From Flagellimonas sp. MMG031 (GTDB lineage Bacteria > Bacteroidota > Bacteroidia > Flavobacteriales > Flavobacteriaceae), in contig NZ_CP157804.1 of NCBI RefSeq assembly GCF_040112705.1, positions 870,501 to 934,500 of the forward strand: a stretch of 64,000 nucleotides of DNA, in the 5' to 3' direction. The position numbers and the translations under genes were made by a program. The notes under the pieces are model-generated. The model was not told the origin of the DNA. It worked only from the letters and a program-made list of their open reading frames with translations, and made no database searches. Within the stretch, counting starts at the first letter, position 1, and the number at the start of each line of letters is the position of its first letter. This document shows, one piece after another, positions 32,990 to 40,889 of this stretch.

Positions 32990-33310
32990 ATGGATAACCT
33001 CAAACGCGTAATTGTAGACTATAAAAAACTAACATCGGAAGTGCTCAAGCTTTTGGTGGAAAAATACCCTGACGGTTATGGGGACGACGATGTCATCCAC
33101 TTCAAAAACCTCAAGGGGGAATACATTGAAGCCGTTGAAGTATCTACGGAGGATACCAAGTATCTGGTGAAGATAAGCTCCAAGCTCGAACGTACGATGG
33201 CGGATTTCGACGAGGATGACGATGACAATTTCGATTCAGAACCTTTTGAAAAGATACCAGAAGATGAAGACGAAGAGTTTTCGGATTCCGATGATGGAGA
33301 GGAAGAATAA
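32990..33310 (+). CDS. Conserved flavobacterial protein with an acidic tail
   Basis: A 106-residue protein. The first 70 residues form a compact domain (VIVDYKKLTSEVLKLLVEKYPDGYGDDDVIHF), and the tail is an almost unbroken run of Asp, Glu and Ser. Proteins of this type have been labelled DNA primase in databases, but no primase motif is present, so I do not accept that name. The acidic tail could interact with a basic protein or nucleic-acid-binding partner. It ends 4 bp before the convergent threonine dehydrogenase gene. Confidence 0.75.
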   Translation: MDNLKRVIVDYKKLTSEVLKLLVEKYPDGYGDDDVIHFKNLKGEYIEAVEVSTEDTKYLVKISSKLERTMADFDEDDDDNFDSEPFEKIPEDEDEEFSDSDDGEEE

Positions 33311-33314
33311 GGCC

Positions 33315-34259
33315 TTACTTCTTTTTTAAATTTTCGAGCATTTCCTTTGTAGTTTGGTCCAAATTGAACTTGGGCTGCCATCCCCATTGCTCCTTGGCCA
33401 ATGAATCGTCTATGCTGCTGGGCCAGGAGTCTGCAATATCTTGTCTGAAATCGGGAGCATAACTGATTTTAAAATCGGGAATATGCTTGGTGATGCTTTG
33501 TGCCATTTGGGCCGGGGTAAAATTCATGCCAGCCAAATTGTATGAGGACCGCACCTTTATGTTCTCCGAAGGACTTTCCATAAGGCTAATCGTTGCCCTA
33601 ATGGCATCGTCCATATACATCATCGGAAGCTCTGTATCGCTGGTTAAAAAACATTCATACGAACCTTTTTTAAGAGCTTCGTGGTAGATTTCAACCGCAT
33701 AGTCGGTAGTCCCTCCGCCCGGCATGGTCTTCCAACTGATCAAACCGGGGTAACGGATGCTTCTTACATCCACCCCATATTTTTTATGGTAATATTCACA
33801 CCAACGTTCACCGGACTGTTTGCTGATTCCGTAAACGGTGCTGGGTTCCATGATGGTATTTTGCGGCGTGTATTGTTTTGGGGTGTTGGGCCCAAAAACG
33901 GCAATACTTGAGGGCCAGAACACTTTGGAAATCTTTTTCTCCTTGGCCAGATTCAGGACATTGAAAAGGGAGTTCATGTTCAGGTTCCAGGCGCGCATGG
34001 GGAATTTTTCGGCCGTTGCGCTCAACATGGCGGCCATTAAATAGACCTCATCAATCTCGTAATGCATCACCACATCTTCAATGGCAGCGTAGTTGGTAGC
34101 ATCCAATAGTTCAAATGGACCCGACTGCATCAGGGCATCACTGCCCTCACGAATGTCGCTGGCAATCACATTCTCAGCTCCGTACTTGTTTCGTAGTTCA
34201 AAGGTCAGTTCGGTTCCTATCTGGCCGCATGCGCCAATAATCAAAACGGGTTTGTGCAT
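33315..34259 (-). CDS. L-threonine 3-dehydrogenase, short-chain (epimerase-like) type
   Basis: A 314-residue NAD-dependent enzyme of the extended short-chain family. The Rossmann motif is GACGQIG, the catalytic pair YGISK with Ser in WPSSIAVFG, and PGLISW and GGGTTDYAVEIYH are typical of the flavobacterial threonine dehydrogenase. It oxidises L-threonine to 2-amino-3-oxobutyrate. The usual partner glycine C-acetyltransferase is not in the window. ATG 34259 (MHKPVLIIGA) is chosen. The frame upstream of it has no domain and overlaps the divergent gene. Confidence 0.9.
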   Translation of the reverse strand: MHKPVLIIGACGQIGTELTFELRNKYGAENVIASDIREGSDALMQSGPFELLDATNYAAIEDVVMHYEIDEVYLMAAMLSATAEKFPMRAWNLNMNSLFNVLNLAKEKKISKVFWPSSIAVFGPNTPKQYTPQNTIMEPSTVYGISKQSGERWCEYYHKKYGVDVRSIRYPGLISWKTMPGGGTTDYAVEIYHEALKKGSYECFLTSDTELPMMYMDDAIRATISLMESPSENIKVRSSYNLAGMNFTPAQMAQSITKHIPDFKISYAPDFRQDIADSWPSSIDDSLAKEQWGWQPKFNLDQTTKEMLENLKKK

Positions 34260-34323
34260 TAAAATTGAAGTTAATTTAGTTTGATGGCAAAGATACCCTT
34301 TATTAAAATTTGTACATTCGCCT

Positions 34324-34824
34324 ATGCGAAAATTATTAGGCATATTGATTTTGCTGGTCTCGTTAGGGGCATGCAAAAAGTCCGAAAAAGCCGCTCCCGA
34401 AGTGGATACTACGGCACTGGAATTCAACTACCAAAAAATGCCGGATAAGGCAACCATAAATCCAGAGGCAAGTGCGATCGTGGAGCAATGGCAAGAGTTC
34501 AAGAATTTGAATGCAAGCGTCGATGTGCTCTACAAGGCCACCAACAATGAAGATTTGGCCCTCGCTATCGACGATCTTATCGAAAAGGAGAAAAAATTGG
34601 CCGAAGGAACCTATCCCGAGCCGTTCGATTCTTTCCAATTAAAGAGCCGTCAAATGGTCATGCGTACCTTTTTGTACAAGACCAAGGCCAGTATACTCGA
34701 CAACCAACCAACCACAGAATCAACCGTTAAAGTGCTGGAAGCGTATAACGCCATGCGCAGACAGTTGAATTTGATCATGAACAGCCAATTGGACAAAAAA
34801 CTGATTTTAGATGAAGAAGCTTAA
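34324..34824 (+). CDS. Putative lipoprotein
   Basis: A 166-residue protein with lipobox LGAC (Cys17). The mature part is helical and charged, with TLEFNYQKMPDKA-like and EQWQEFKNLNASVDVLYKA stretches. No known domain is recognised. Its end overlaps the next gene by 14 bp, so the two are likely co-expressed. It is divergent from the threonine dehydrogenase. Confidence 0.75.
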   Translation: MRKLLGILILLVSLGACKKSEKAAPEVDTTALEFNYQKMPDKATINPEASAIVEQWQEFKNLNASVDVLYKATNNEDLALAIDDLIEKEKKLAEGTYPEPFDSFQLKSRQMVMRTFLYKTKASILDNQPTTESTVKVLEAYNAMRRQLNLIMNSQLDKKLILDEEA

Positions 34825-35314
34825 CTCTCTATTTATTGCCTTTTTGATGGGTTCCATCACGATGTTTGCACAACAAAATGAAAAAGAGGCCATCAACAAT
34901 GTTCTGGACGGTTGGCATAAGGATGCGGCCAATGCTGATTTTGAGTCCTACTTTGGGAGAATGACCGAGGACGGGGTGTTTTTGGGCACGGATGCAATGG
35001 AAAATTGGCAAAATGATGAGTTCCGGGCCTTTTCCAAGCCCTATTTTGATAGTGGCAAAGCATGGAGCTTTACCGCTGTGGAGCGCAATATTTATGTAGA
35101 CGAATCAGGGGAATTTGCTTGGTTCGATGAGCTATTGGACACCCAAATGAAGATTTGTAGGGGGTCCGGCGTGCTCAAAAAAGTAAATGGGCAATGGAAA
35201 ATTGCCCATTATGTACTTTCAATTGCAGTGCCCAACGAATTCGTGGACGAACTTGTCCAGATCAAGGAAAAAAAGGACAATGCTTTGCTCCAAGAATTAA
35301 AAAATAAGCAATAA
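34811..35314 (+). CDS. NTF2-like (SnoaL/DUF4440 type) secreted protein
   Basis: A 167-residue protein with a signal peptide (cut after MFAQ). The cone-shaped NTF2 fold pattern is visible: AINNVLDGWHKDAANADFES, MTEDGVFLGTDAME, and WKIAHYVLS near the end, where SnoaL-like proteins have a similar WKIxHxxxS. It may bind or modify a small ligand in the periplasm. It overlaps the lipoprotein gene upstream and is convergent with the TPR gene. Confidence 0.82.
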   Translation: MKKLNSLFIAFLMGSITMFAQQNEKEAINNVLDGWHKDAANADFESYFGRMTEDGVFLGTDAMENWQNDEFRAFSKPYFDSGKAWSFTAVERNIYVDESGEFAWFDELLDTQMKICRGSGVLKKVNGQWKIAHYVLSIAVPNEFVDELVQIKEKKDNALLQELKNKQ

Positions 35315-35315
35315 C

Positions 35316-36017
35316 CTATTTTTCGCCTCCTTCGGCAGCTTGTTTTTTACGGGATTCCAAGGCCTGTTTGCTCAGGCTGGCCAAGTTAAAGTTCGGAGCA
35401 ATTTTCAGGGCTTCGTCAATGGAAACAATGGCTCCATCAATATTTTCTTTATCCATATTAAAATCTGCCAAACCTTTCAAATGATAAAAAGCGGCCTTTA
35501 AAGGAACCTCGTAGGGTTGTTGCCGCTCGTAAAACGCATAGGTCATTTCATCTGTGGCATTGGCAATACCGTATTCAATATTGGAAATCGCCCCGGGCAT
35601 ATCGCCGGTTTGTATTTTAAGGTCGGCCATTTCATAAGCGATATATGGAGAAGCCTCTCTTTTGTACAGCTCTTCAAAGTGTTCCAAGGCTCTTTTGGGC
35701 TGGTTCAGGGCTTTTAATGAAAAAGCCTTGATCTGTACGGCCAAATCGGAATCATCTGCATTCTTTTCCACACCAATAGTGTTCAGGGCCTGCATGTGCT
35801 GTCCATTGTTCATGTAAACAAAGGCCAAGGTGTCCCTGCGCCCTTGGGAAGGGTCTAAAACATTCAAGTGGGTCAGTGCGCCGATAACACCGACGACATC
35901 GCCTTGCAATCGCATTTCTTGGTAGTACGCCTTGTAGTGTTCCACAAGGGCATTGTTGGTTTGGGAAATACCACTAAAGCCCACAAATAGGAGCAGTAAG
36001 AGTACGGTCTTTTTCAT
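35316..36017 (-). CDS. Tetratricopeptide-repeat secreted protein
   Basis: A 233-residue protein with a signal peptide (FSGISQT). Helix pairs of TPR type are seen, e.g. LALEHFEELYKREASPYIAYEMADLKIQTGDMPGA-like and IDGAIVSIDEALKIAPNFNLA. It is probably a periplasmic scaffold. The gene is monocistronic and convergent with the NTF2-like gene. Confidence 0.8.
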   Translation of the reverse strand: MKKTVLLLLLFVGFSGISQTNNALVEHYKAYYQEMRLQGDVVGVIGALTHLNVLDPSQGRRDTLAFVYMNNGQHMQALNTIGVEKNADDSDLAVQIKAFSLKALNQPKRALEHFEELYKREASPYIAYEMADLKIQTGDMPGAISNIEYGIANATDEMTYAFYERQQPYEVPLKAAFYHLKGLADFNMDKENIDGAIVSIDEALKIAPNFNLASLSKQALESRKKQAAEGGEK

Positions 36018-36085
36018 TGATCTTCAATTTAGTGCGCCAAAACTAACAAAATAATCCAAACCAAGCTGTTAAGAATTCAATAAGG

Positions 36086-36895
36086 CTAAGAAACTACCGA
36101 TGTGGTAAAGCTATGGCCCTTGTTGAGGAAATTTGTGCTCCGAACCAGTTTGCCACTATTGGATGACGGTTCCCTTTGATAGGAAGGTGCGGGAAGCCCC
36201 CTTTTTTGTGCTTCCTCAAAATAATAGATTTGTTTTTCGGGATGATGGGGATACACTCCGTTGAAGGTTTCACCCCAGTAAGAATTGTTGAGAATGGTCC
36301 ATATCATATGGATGCAATCTTCCAAATGAATGAGGTTGATGGGGTGGTGGCCGTTGTTCAGTCCTTCCCTGCCCGATAGCATGGTAACAGGATGGCGGTC
36401 GGGTCCGATGAGTCCGCCAAACCGGATGATGGTCACAGCGAATGCCTTGCTGTTTCGGAACAGGTTTTCACATGCTGCCAATTGTCTTCCAGATTCGGTA
36501 TTTGGCATCAAGGGAGCATCTTCCGTTAGCTCACCGTCGGCATTTCCATACACCGAGGTACTGCTTACGAATAGCACATGGGAGACATCACTCGTTGTAA
36601 GAGCTTCGAGCAGATGCTCCATTTTACGAACATAGCTTTCGGAGGGGTTGCTTCGCAATCCTGGCGGAACGTTGATGATCAGCGTTTCCAGTCCTGCCAA
36701 AAATTCGTTGATGGGACCATGGATCCCATTTTCGGACAAACTAATTTGAAATGGGGTGATGCCTTCATCTTGCAAATCTTGCATTTTGGAAGCTGAGGTA
36801 GTAGTTCCTTTAACGGTATATCCTTCGGCCACCAATCGCTGGGCCAAGGGAAAACCTAGCCAGCCACAACCCAATATGCCTATGGTTTTATTCAA
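36086..36895 (-). CDS. NAD(P)-binding SDR-type protein (YeeZ-like)
   Basis: A 269-residue extended-SDR-like protein. The nucleotide motif is GILGCGWLGFPLA, and VLFVSSTSVYGN is the Ser-containing strand. The YxxxK catalytic pair is not obvious, as in YeeZ-type proteins. FGGLIGPDRHPV and INLIHLEDCI fit the same group. It overlaps the preceding M28 peptidase gene by 8 bp, so the two are in one unit. Confidence 0.85.
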   Translation of the reverse strand: MNKTIGILGCGWLGFPLAQRLVAEGYTVKGTTTSASKMQDLQDEGITPFQISLSENGIHGPINEFLAGLETLIINVPPGLRSNPSESYVRKMEHLLEALTTSDVSHVLFVSSTSVYGNADGELTEDAPLMPNTESGRQLAACENLFRNSKAFAVTIIRFGGLIGPDRHPVTMLSGREGLNNGHHPINLIHLEDCIHMIWTILNNSYWGETFNGVYPHHPEKQIYYFEEAQKRGLPAPSYQREPSSNSGKLVRSTNFLNKGHSFTTSVVS

Positions 36896-39158
36896 ATCGG
36901 ACGGTTTTTATGGTCAATATGGCGTCGTTCAACACAAAAGGCATAGGGATACTGTTTTTAGGTCGTTCAGGAATACTGAAATCCGGATGAGTCAGCAAAT
37001 CGTTGGAGGCTTCGTAAAGGGTGAGTTCCAACACAGAATCCTTTGGAAACTCCAGTTGCAGTTCTGTAAAATTGTTGTTGGATATATAATGTGTCAACAA
37101 CCTACTTCTTCGGTTTTCCAAGTAGTAGGACGATAATGGAATACGGTTCACCTTGGCAGCGCTAATGACTACCGGATTGGTGAATACTTCCAATCGGTTC
37201 ACGTTCCGTTTTGGGGTAATGCAAACCTCAATATGTCTTTTATCCCCTATAATGGTGTCCAAAACGGTGTCAATGTATGGGACGGGGATATTCTTCTTGG
37301 GGGCATTGGCCACATAATTCAGGCTGGTCCGGTACTTGCTCGAGATGGTCTCTGCAGTAGGTTTTCTCTTATCATCCCCTAAAAATTGTCCGTTCCAATC
37401 CATCAATACATGGTCGTAGGTGGCCCATAGGGTGGATTGTTTGTCTGCATCGTACACATAGAGCAAACTGCTTGGTTTCGGACGTTCCTCATTAAAGTCG
37501 GATTGAACATGACTGGTAATCCCAAGGGCAAAAAACAGAAAAAGGAAAAGGCAAGCCAGTCTCCCCTTGCTTTTTAACTGCCCGAAAAAAGGGAGAATCA
37601 ATACAAAAAGCAGTGTGGTGAGTACCGTTGCCGCAATCATCATCTTGAGTCCAAGTCCAACGGGAAACATTTTGATGAAGGGCGAATAGATCAATACGGC
37701 AGGCAGGGCAAGGAACACCATCAGGAACGGATTGGGTTCCTTTTGGTTGATGGTCACCAACAGTCCGGCCAACAATCCATACAAAGGGATGATGAAAAAG
37801 CTGGCACCTTTCAAATAATGCGCCACCAATCCACAAATGACCAGCCATAAAAAACTAGGGGCTATCAAAAGATTGGGTGTGTTGATTCTTCGGAATTTAT
37901 GATAGGTATAAAAGCAAACGAACAAGGCAAAGGATACAAATACGGCAATATAGGTGTAACCATTGTAAGTGAAGCCGTGCAGCATATCCTTAAAGCCTGG
38001 GTACCACCAAGTGATGATGGACCAGCAAAAATAACCGGCCAGTCCATTTACCACTAAGGTGATGAGTAGGGGTAGAAAGCCTTTCAAAATCGGCTTGAAT
38101 TCCAATTGCTTCTTTTTGAAGCCCCAGAACAAGAGCATTGCAAAAGCAAGCACCCCAAAAAAGAACATAGGCCATATCCATTCAAACGGATAGGAAACCA
38201 ATTTGTAGAAGGGCAGATTGTAATATACTTCGTCATTCAGACTTTTTAGGTTGCCCAAATCGGCATCGCTGAAATAGGTGAGGAGCGGCATTAGATAGCT
38301 TCCTTGATGGGCCAGTGTGTTTCTATCTAATCGTTCATAGTTGTCCAATGCGGTGTGATAATCAAAATGGTCATCGATAAAGGCAAAATTGAAGCCTTCA
38401 ATGTCCGCATCTTCGCGAAACACCGTTAGGTCGGTATCGTTGGGCAACATTTTGTAAATACTGTACACCAAAGAATTGGCCACGGGATACTTCGGATTGG
38501 CATTTTTGAACTCTTTTATCAAATTCCCGTTGCCCCTGTTGGTTTCGATAAGCATGTAACTGGGTCCGCCACTGCCCCGTGCCTCAAAATTTAGGACTAG
38601 CCCAACGTCCTTGACCCAAGGATGATTGTTTACAAAGAGGTCAGCACCGTTCAGCCCCAATTCCTCTGCATCGCTGATTAGGATGATAATATCGTTTTTT
38701 GGGACTCTATTTTCGCTCAAAAAAGCACGTACTCCCTCCAAAATGGTGGCGACACCACTTCCTGCATCACTTGCACCATAAGAGGAGTGCGGACTACTGT
38801 CGTAATGCGATAGTAGAAGAAGTGCTTTGCCCTCTTCGCTACCCTCGATTCGGGCCAAAATATTGCTGGCCTTGCTCAGATTGCCCCAATCGCCTGCTGT
38901 GTAGCCCTCTTGGACCAAGGTCTCCAGTCCCATTTTCTTCAGCTCCGAAATAATGTACTTTTTTGCGTCTTCATGACCGGGAAAGCCGACGGCATGGGGC
39001 ACTTTGGATAATTGATCCACGTGGCCAAGCGCCCTGTCAACGGAAAAGTTGGTGGCTGCATCATCCTTATCTGGTTTGTAGGAGGGCATCAGGGAAACAA
39101 AACTCCAATAAACGGCAAGGAAAAGCAGCAAAAGGGCAAGGGTTCGGGAAAATTTCAT
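36888..39158 (-). CDS. M28 family metallopeptidase with a large membrane domain
   Basis: A 756-residue protein. One N-terminal helix precedes a periplasmic M28 aminopeptidase domain (about 40-310) with metal ligands in LSHYDSSPHSSYGASDAGSG, ISDAEELGLNGA, NFEARGSGG and DYHTALDNYE. About eight helices (roughly 330-570) and a C-terminal soluble domain follow, the layout of the vacuolar/ER-type M28 peptidases. It is the first gene of a two-gene unit. Confidence 0.92.
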   Translation of the reverse strand: MKFSRTLALLLLFLAVYWSFVSLMPSYKPDKDDAATNFSVDRALGHVDQLSKVPHAVGFPGHEDAKKYIISELKKMGLETLVQEGYTAGDWGNLSKASNILARIEGSEEGKALLLLSHYDSSPHSSYGASDAGSGVATILEGVRAFLSENRVPKNDIIILISDAEELGLNGADLFVNNHPWVKDVGLVLNFEARGSGGPSYMLIETNRGNGNLIKEFKNANPKYPVANSLVYSIYKMLPNDTDLTVFREDADIEGFNFAFIDDHFDYHTALDNYERLDRNTLAHQGSYLMPLLTYFSDADLGNLKSLNDEVYYNLPFYKLVSYPFEWIWPMFFFGVLAFAMLLFWGFKKKQLEFKPILKGFLPLLITLVVNGLAGYFCWSIITWWYPGFKDMLHGFTYNGYTYIAVFVSFALFVCFYTYHKFRRINTPNLLIAPSFLWLVICGLVAHYLKGASFFIIPLYGLLAGLLVTINQKEPNPFLMVFLALPAVLIYSPFIKMFPVGLGLKMMIAATVLTTLLFVLILPFFGQLKSKGRLACLFLFLFFALGITSHVQSDFNEERPKPSSLLYVYDADKQSTLWATYDHVLMDWNGQFLGDDKRKPTAETISSKYRTSLNYVANAPKKNIPVPYIDTVLDTIIGDKRHIEVCITPKRNVNRLEVFTNPVVISAAKVNRIPLSSYYLENRRSRLLTHYISNNNFTELQLEFPKDSVLELTLYEASNDLLTHPDFSIPERPKNSIPMPFVLNDAILTIKTVRFE

Positions 39159-39223
39159 GGCTTCATATTCTTAAAGACTAAATGTAACCCGTTGTGTGTT
39201 TATGATGTCTTTATGCCAAAGCC

Positions 39224-39352
39224 GTCAATTCGAGTAAAATTCCGAAGGAATTTTGCCTGCCTGCCGGCAAAGGCAGGTATCGAGAATAGGTTTTGGGATT
39301 GAAATTCTAGTTCTCGATACAATTTTTCTTTCGAAAAATCACTCGAACTGAC
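39224..39352. repeat. Palindromic intergenic repeat element (MITE/REP-like)
   Basis: A 129-bp element fills much of the 323-bp gap between the M28 peptidase and the CBS gene. Its ends are imperfect inverted repeats: GTCAATTCGAGT at 39224-39235 and ACTCGAACTGAC at 39341-39352. Inside are further inverted pairs: AAAATTCC/GGAATTTT, TGCC/GGCA within GCCTGCCTGCCGGCAAAGGCAGG, and TATCGAGAA/TTCTCGATA (39279-39287 with 39311-39319). It has no coding capacity. I recall similar sequences scattered between genes of other Flavobacteriaceae. The rest of the gap holds nothing that I can name. Confidence 0.7.
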
Positions 39353-39481
39353 AAATTTCAGCTAAAATACACAACGTGATAAATGTATGAAATTCTAAAA
39401 GGTTCTCATATTTAGATGACCAAAATTAGGATATTCGTTAAAAAAGGCTATATTTAATATTCAACTTTAAAATCTAACCCT

Positions 39482-39952
39482 ATGGCAATCAAGAGTTTTC
39501 AAGGCGTGCGTTCTAAGGAGGAATCCAAGAAAAAGTACAATGCCCCAATTTTGGTGGAGGACTACATGACCAAAAAATTGATCACCTTTTCTCCAGACCA
39601 GTCCATATTGGAAGTAATGGAGATTTTTGCCAAGCACCATATCTCTGGTGGGCCTGTGTTGGACAACAATGGTTTTTTGGTGGGGATTGTTTCCGAAGCC
39701 GATTGTATGAAGCAGATTTCGGAGAGCCGCTATTTTAACCAACCTATTTTGGATAAGAGCGTAGAGCGTTTTATGACCAAAAATGTAGAGACCATTCCTC
39801 ACGATATGTCCATTTTTGATGCTGCGGGTGTTTTTGATCGCCACAACCGGCGCCGATTGCCCGTCATGAAAAACGGTATTTTGGTGGGTCAGATCAGCCG
39901 AAAGGATATCGTAGTGGCCGCACTCAAATTAAGCGGACAAAGCTGGAAATAA
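39482..39952 (+). CDS. CBS-domain protein
   Basis: A 156-residue protein with two CBS motifs: VEDYMTKKLITFSPDQSILEVMEIFAKHHISGGPVLDNNG, and VERFMTKNVETIPHDMSIFDAAGVFDRHNRRRLPV. A tandem CBS pair binds adenine nucleotides and acts as an energy sensor. No effector domain is attached. It is monocistronic and ends 1 bp before the convergent zinc-ribbon gene. Confidence 0.92.
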   Translation: MAIKSFQGVRSKEESKKKYNAPILVEDYMTKKLITFSPDQSILEVMEIFAKHHISGGPVLDNNGFLVGIVSEADCMKQISESRYFNQPILDKSVERFMTKNVETIPHDMSIFDAAGVFDRHNRRRLPVMKNGILVGQISRKDIVVAALKLSGQSWK

Positions 39953-39953
39953 T

Positions 39954-40307
39954 CTATTCCCTTTTTACGATCATGTAATAATCGTTGTCGAGCGGCAAAT
40001 AGCCAAGGTCGTACACGAAATAATACGTGCTGCCCTTTTTGGTGGTATAAAGGTTGGTGATGTACTCAAAATCAAAGCCTTTGTCCAACAGACGCATCTT
40101 CGTGGTCTTGGTTTTGCCATCCTTTAAAGGAAAACTGTCCAGTATTCGATAATTTTTACGGAGTTTGTTGTTGATGTTGCGCACCAAATTTTTGCTGTCA
40201 CGGTTCAGCAGGTTGTTGTAGGCATTTCTACAATGGTCGGAACAGTATTTTTGGTCGATACGGCCCAGTAGCTTTTCTCCACAGACCAAGCATTTTCTTT
40301 CGGACAT
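39954..40307 (-). CDS. Small zinc-ribbon protein
   Basis: A 117-residue protein beginning with a Cys4 zinc ribbon, CLVCGEKLLGRIDQKYCSDHC, as in DUF2116-type proteins. The rest has no recognised domain (RLLDKGFDFEYITNLYTTKKGSTYYF). It may bind nucleic acid. It lies 9 bp after the pentapeptide gene and is in the same run of minus-strand genes. Confidence 0.78.
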   Translation of the reverse strand: MSERKCLVCGEKLLGRIDQKYCSDHCRNAYNNLLNRDSKNLVRNINNKLRKNYRILDSFPLKDGKTKTTKMRLLDKGFDFEYITNLYTTKKGSTYYFVYDLGYLPLDNDYYMIVKRE

Positions 40308-40316
40308 AGGATAAGA

Positions 40317-40889
40317 TTAGGTAACCACAATATCATACTTTTTTAATAAACCGATCAATCCCTCTTTGCTGAACCGCGTTTTCTTGAGTTGATTGATGGA
40401 GGGGTCGATGTTAAAGTTTAGGGCGCTCGTAAAATCAGCACGTTCCAGATTGGTCTGGTCAAAGATGGCATTTTCAAAATCACAATTGGGAAATTTTCCC
40501 TCCTTCAGTTGGGTCTCCGTAAAATCGGTTTGATGCATCCTACAATCTTCAAATAGGGTACGTGGTAAGTCCATACCATGAAAAGACGCTACGGACAGAT
40601 TACAACCTATAAAATGGAGCGACAACAACAAGGGGTTACAAGTTTCAAACTGGAGCCCTACCATTTTACAGTCGGTAAAGGTGACCTCGTTAAAAGTGGT
40701 ATGGGCAATATTGGCATTGGTAAGGTCGCAGCCCACAAATGTGCAATCAATAAAATTCTGGTTGTCCAAATACCCCTCGGAGAACAGGCAGTCCACAAAA
40801 CGGCAATTTTCATAATCGCCCTTTGGCAATTTTTGCTGGGTGTAATCCTGTTTTGTGAACTCCTGATCGTTCCAAAAGGTTTCGGCCAT
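40317..40889 (-). CDS. Pentapeptide-repeat protein
   Basis: A 190-residue protein made of A(D/N)LXX-type five-residue repeats (CRFVDCLFSEGYLDNQNFIDCTFVGCDLTNANIAHTTF style), which fold as a right-handed quadrilateral beta-helix. Some members mimic DNA and protect gyrase, but nothing here shows that. Its start overlaps the stop codon of the preceding BNR-repeat gene by one base, so they are coupled. Confidence 0.88.
   Translation of the reverse strand: MAETFWNDQEFTKQDYTQQKLPKGDYENCRFVDCLFSEGYLDNQNFIDCTFVGCDLTNANIAHTTFNEVTFTDCKMVGLQFETCNPLLLSLHFIGCNLSVASFHGMDLPRTLFEDCRMHQTDFTETQLKEGKFPNCDFENAIFDQTNLERADFTSALNFNIDPSINQLKKTRFSKEGLIGLLKKYDIVVT

Noticed and set aside
32990..33310. Naming the acidic-tailed protein a DNA primase
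   Set aside because: It lacks any TOPRIM or zinc motif and is far too short.
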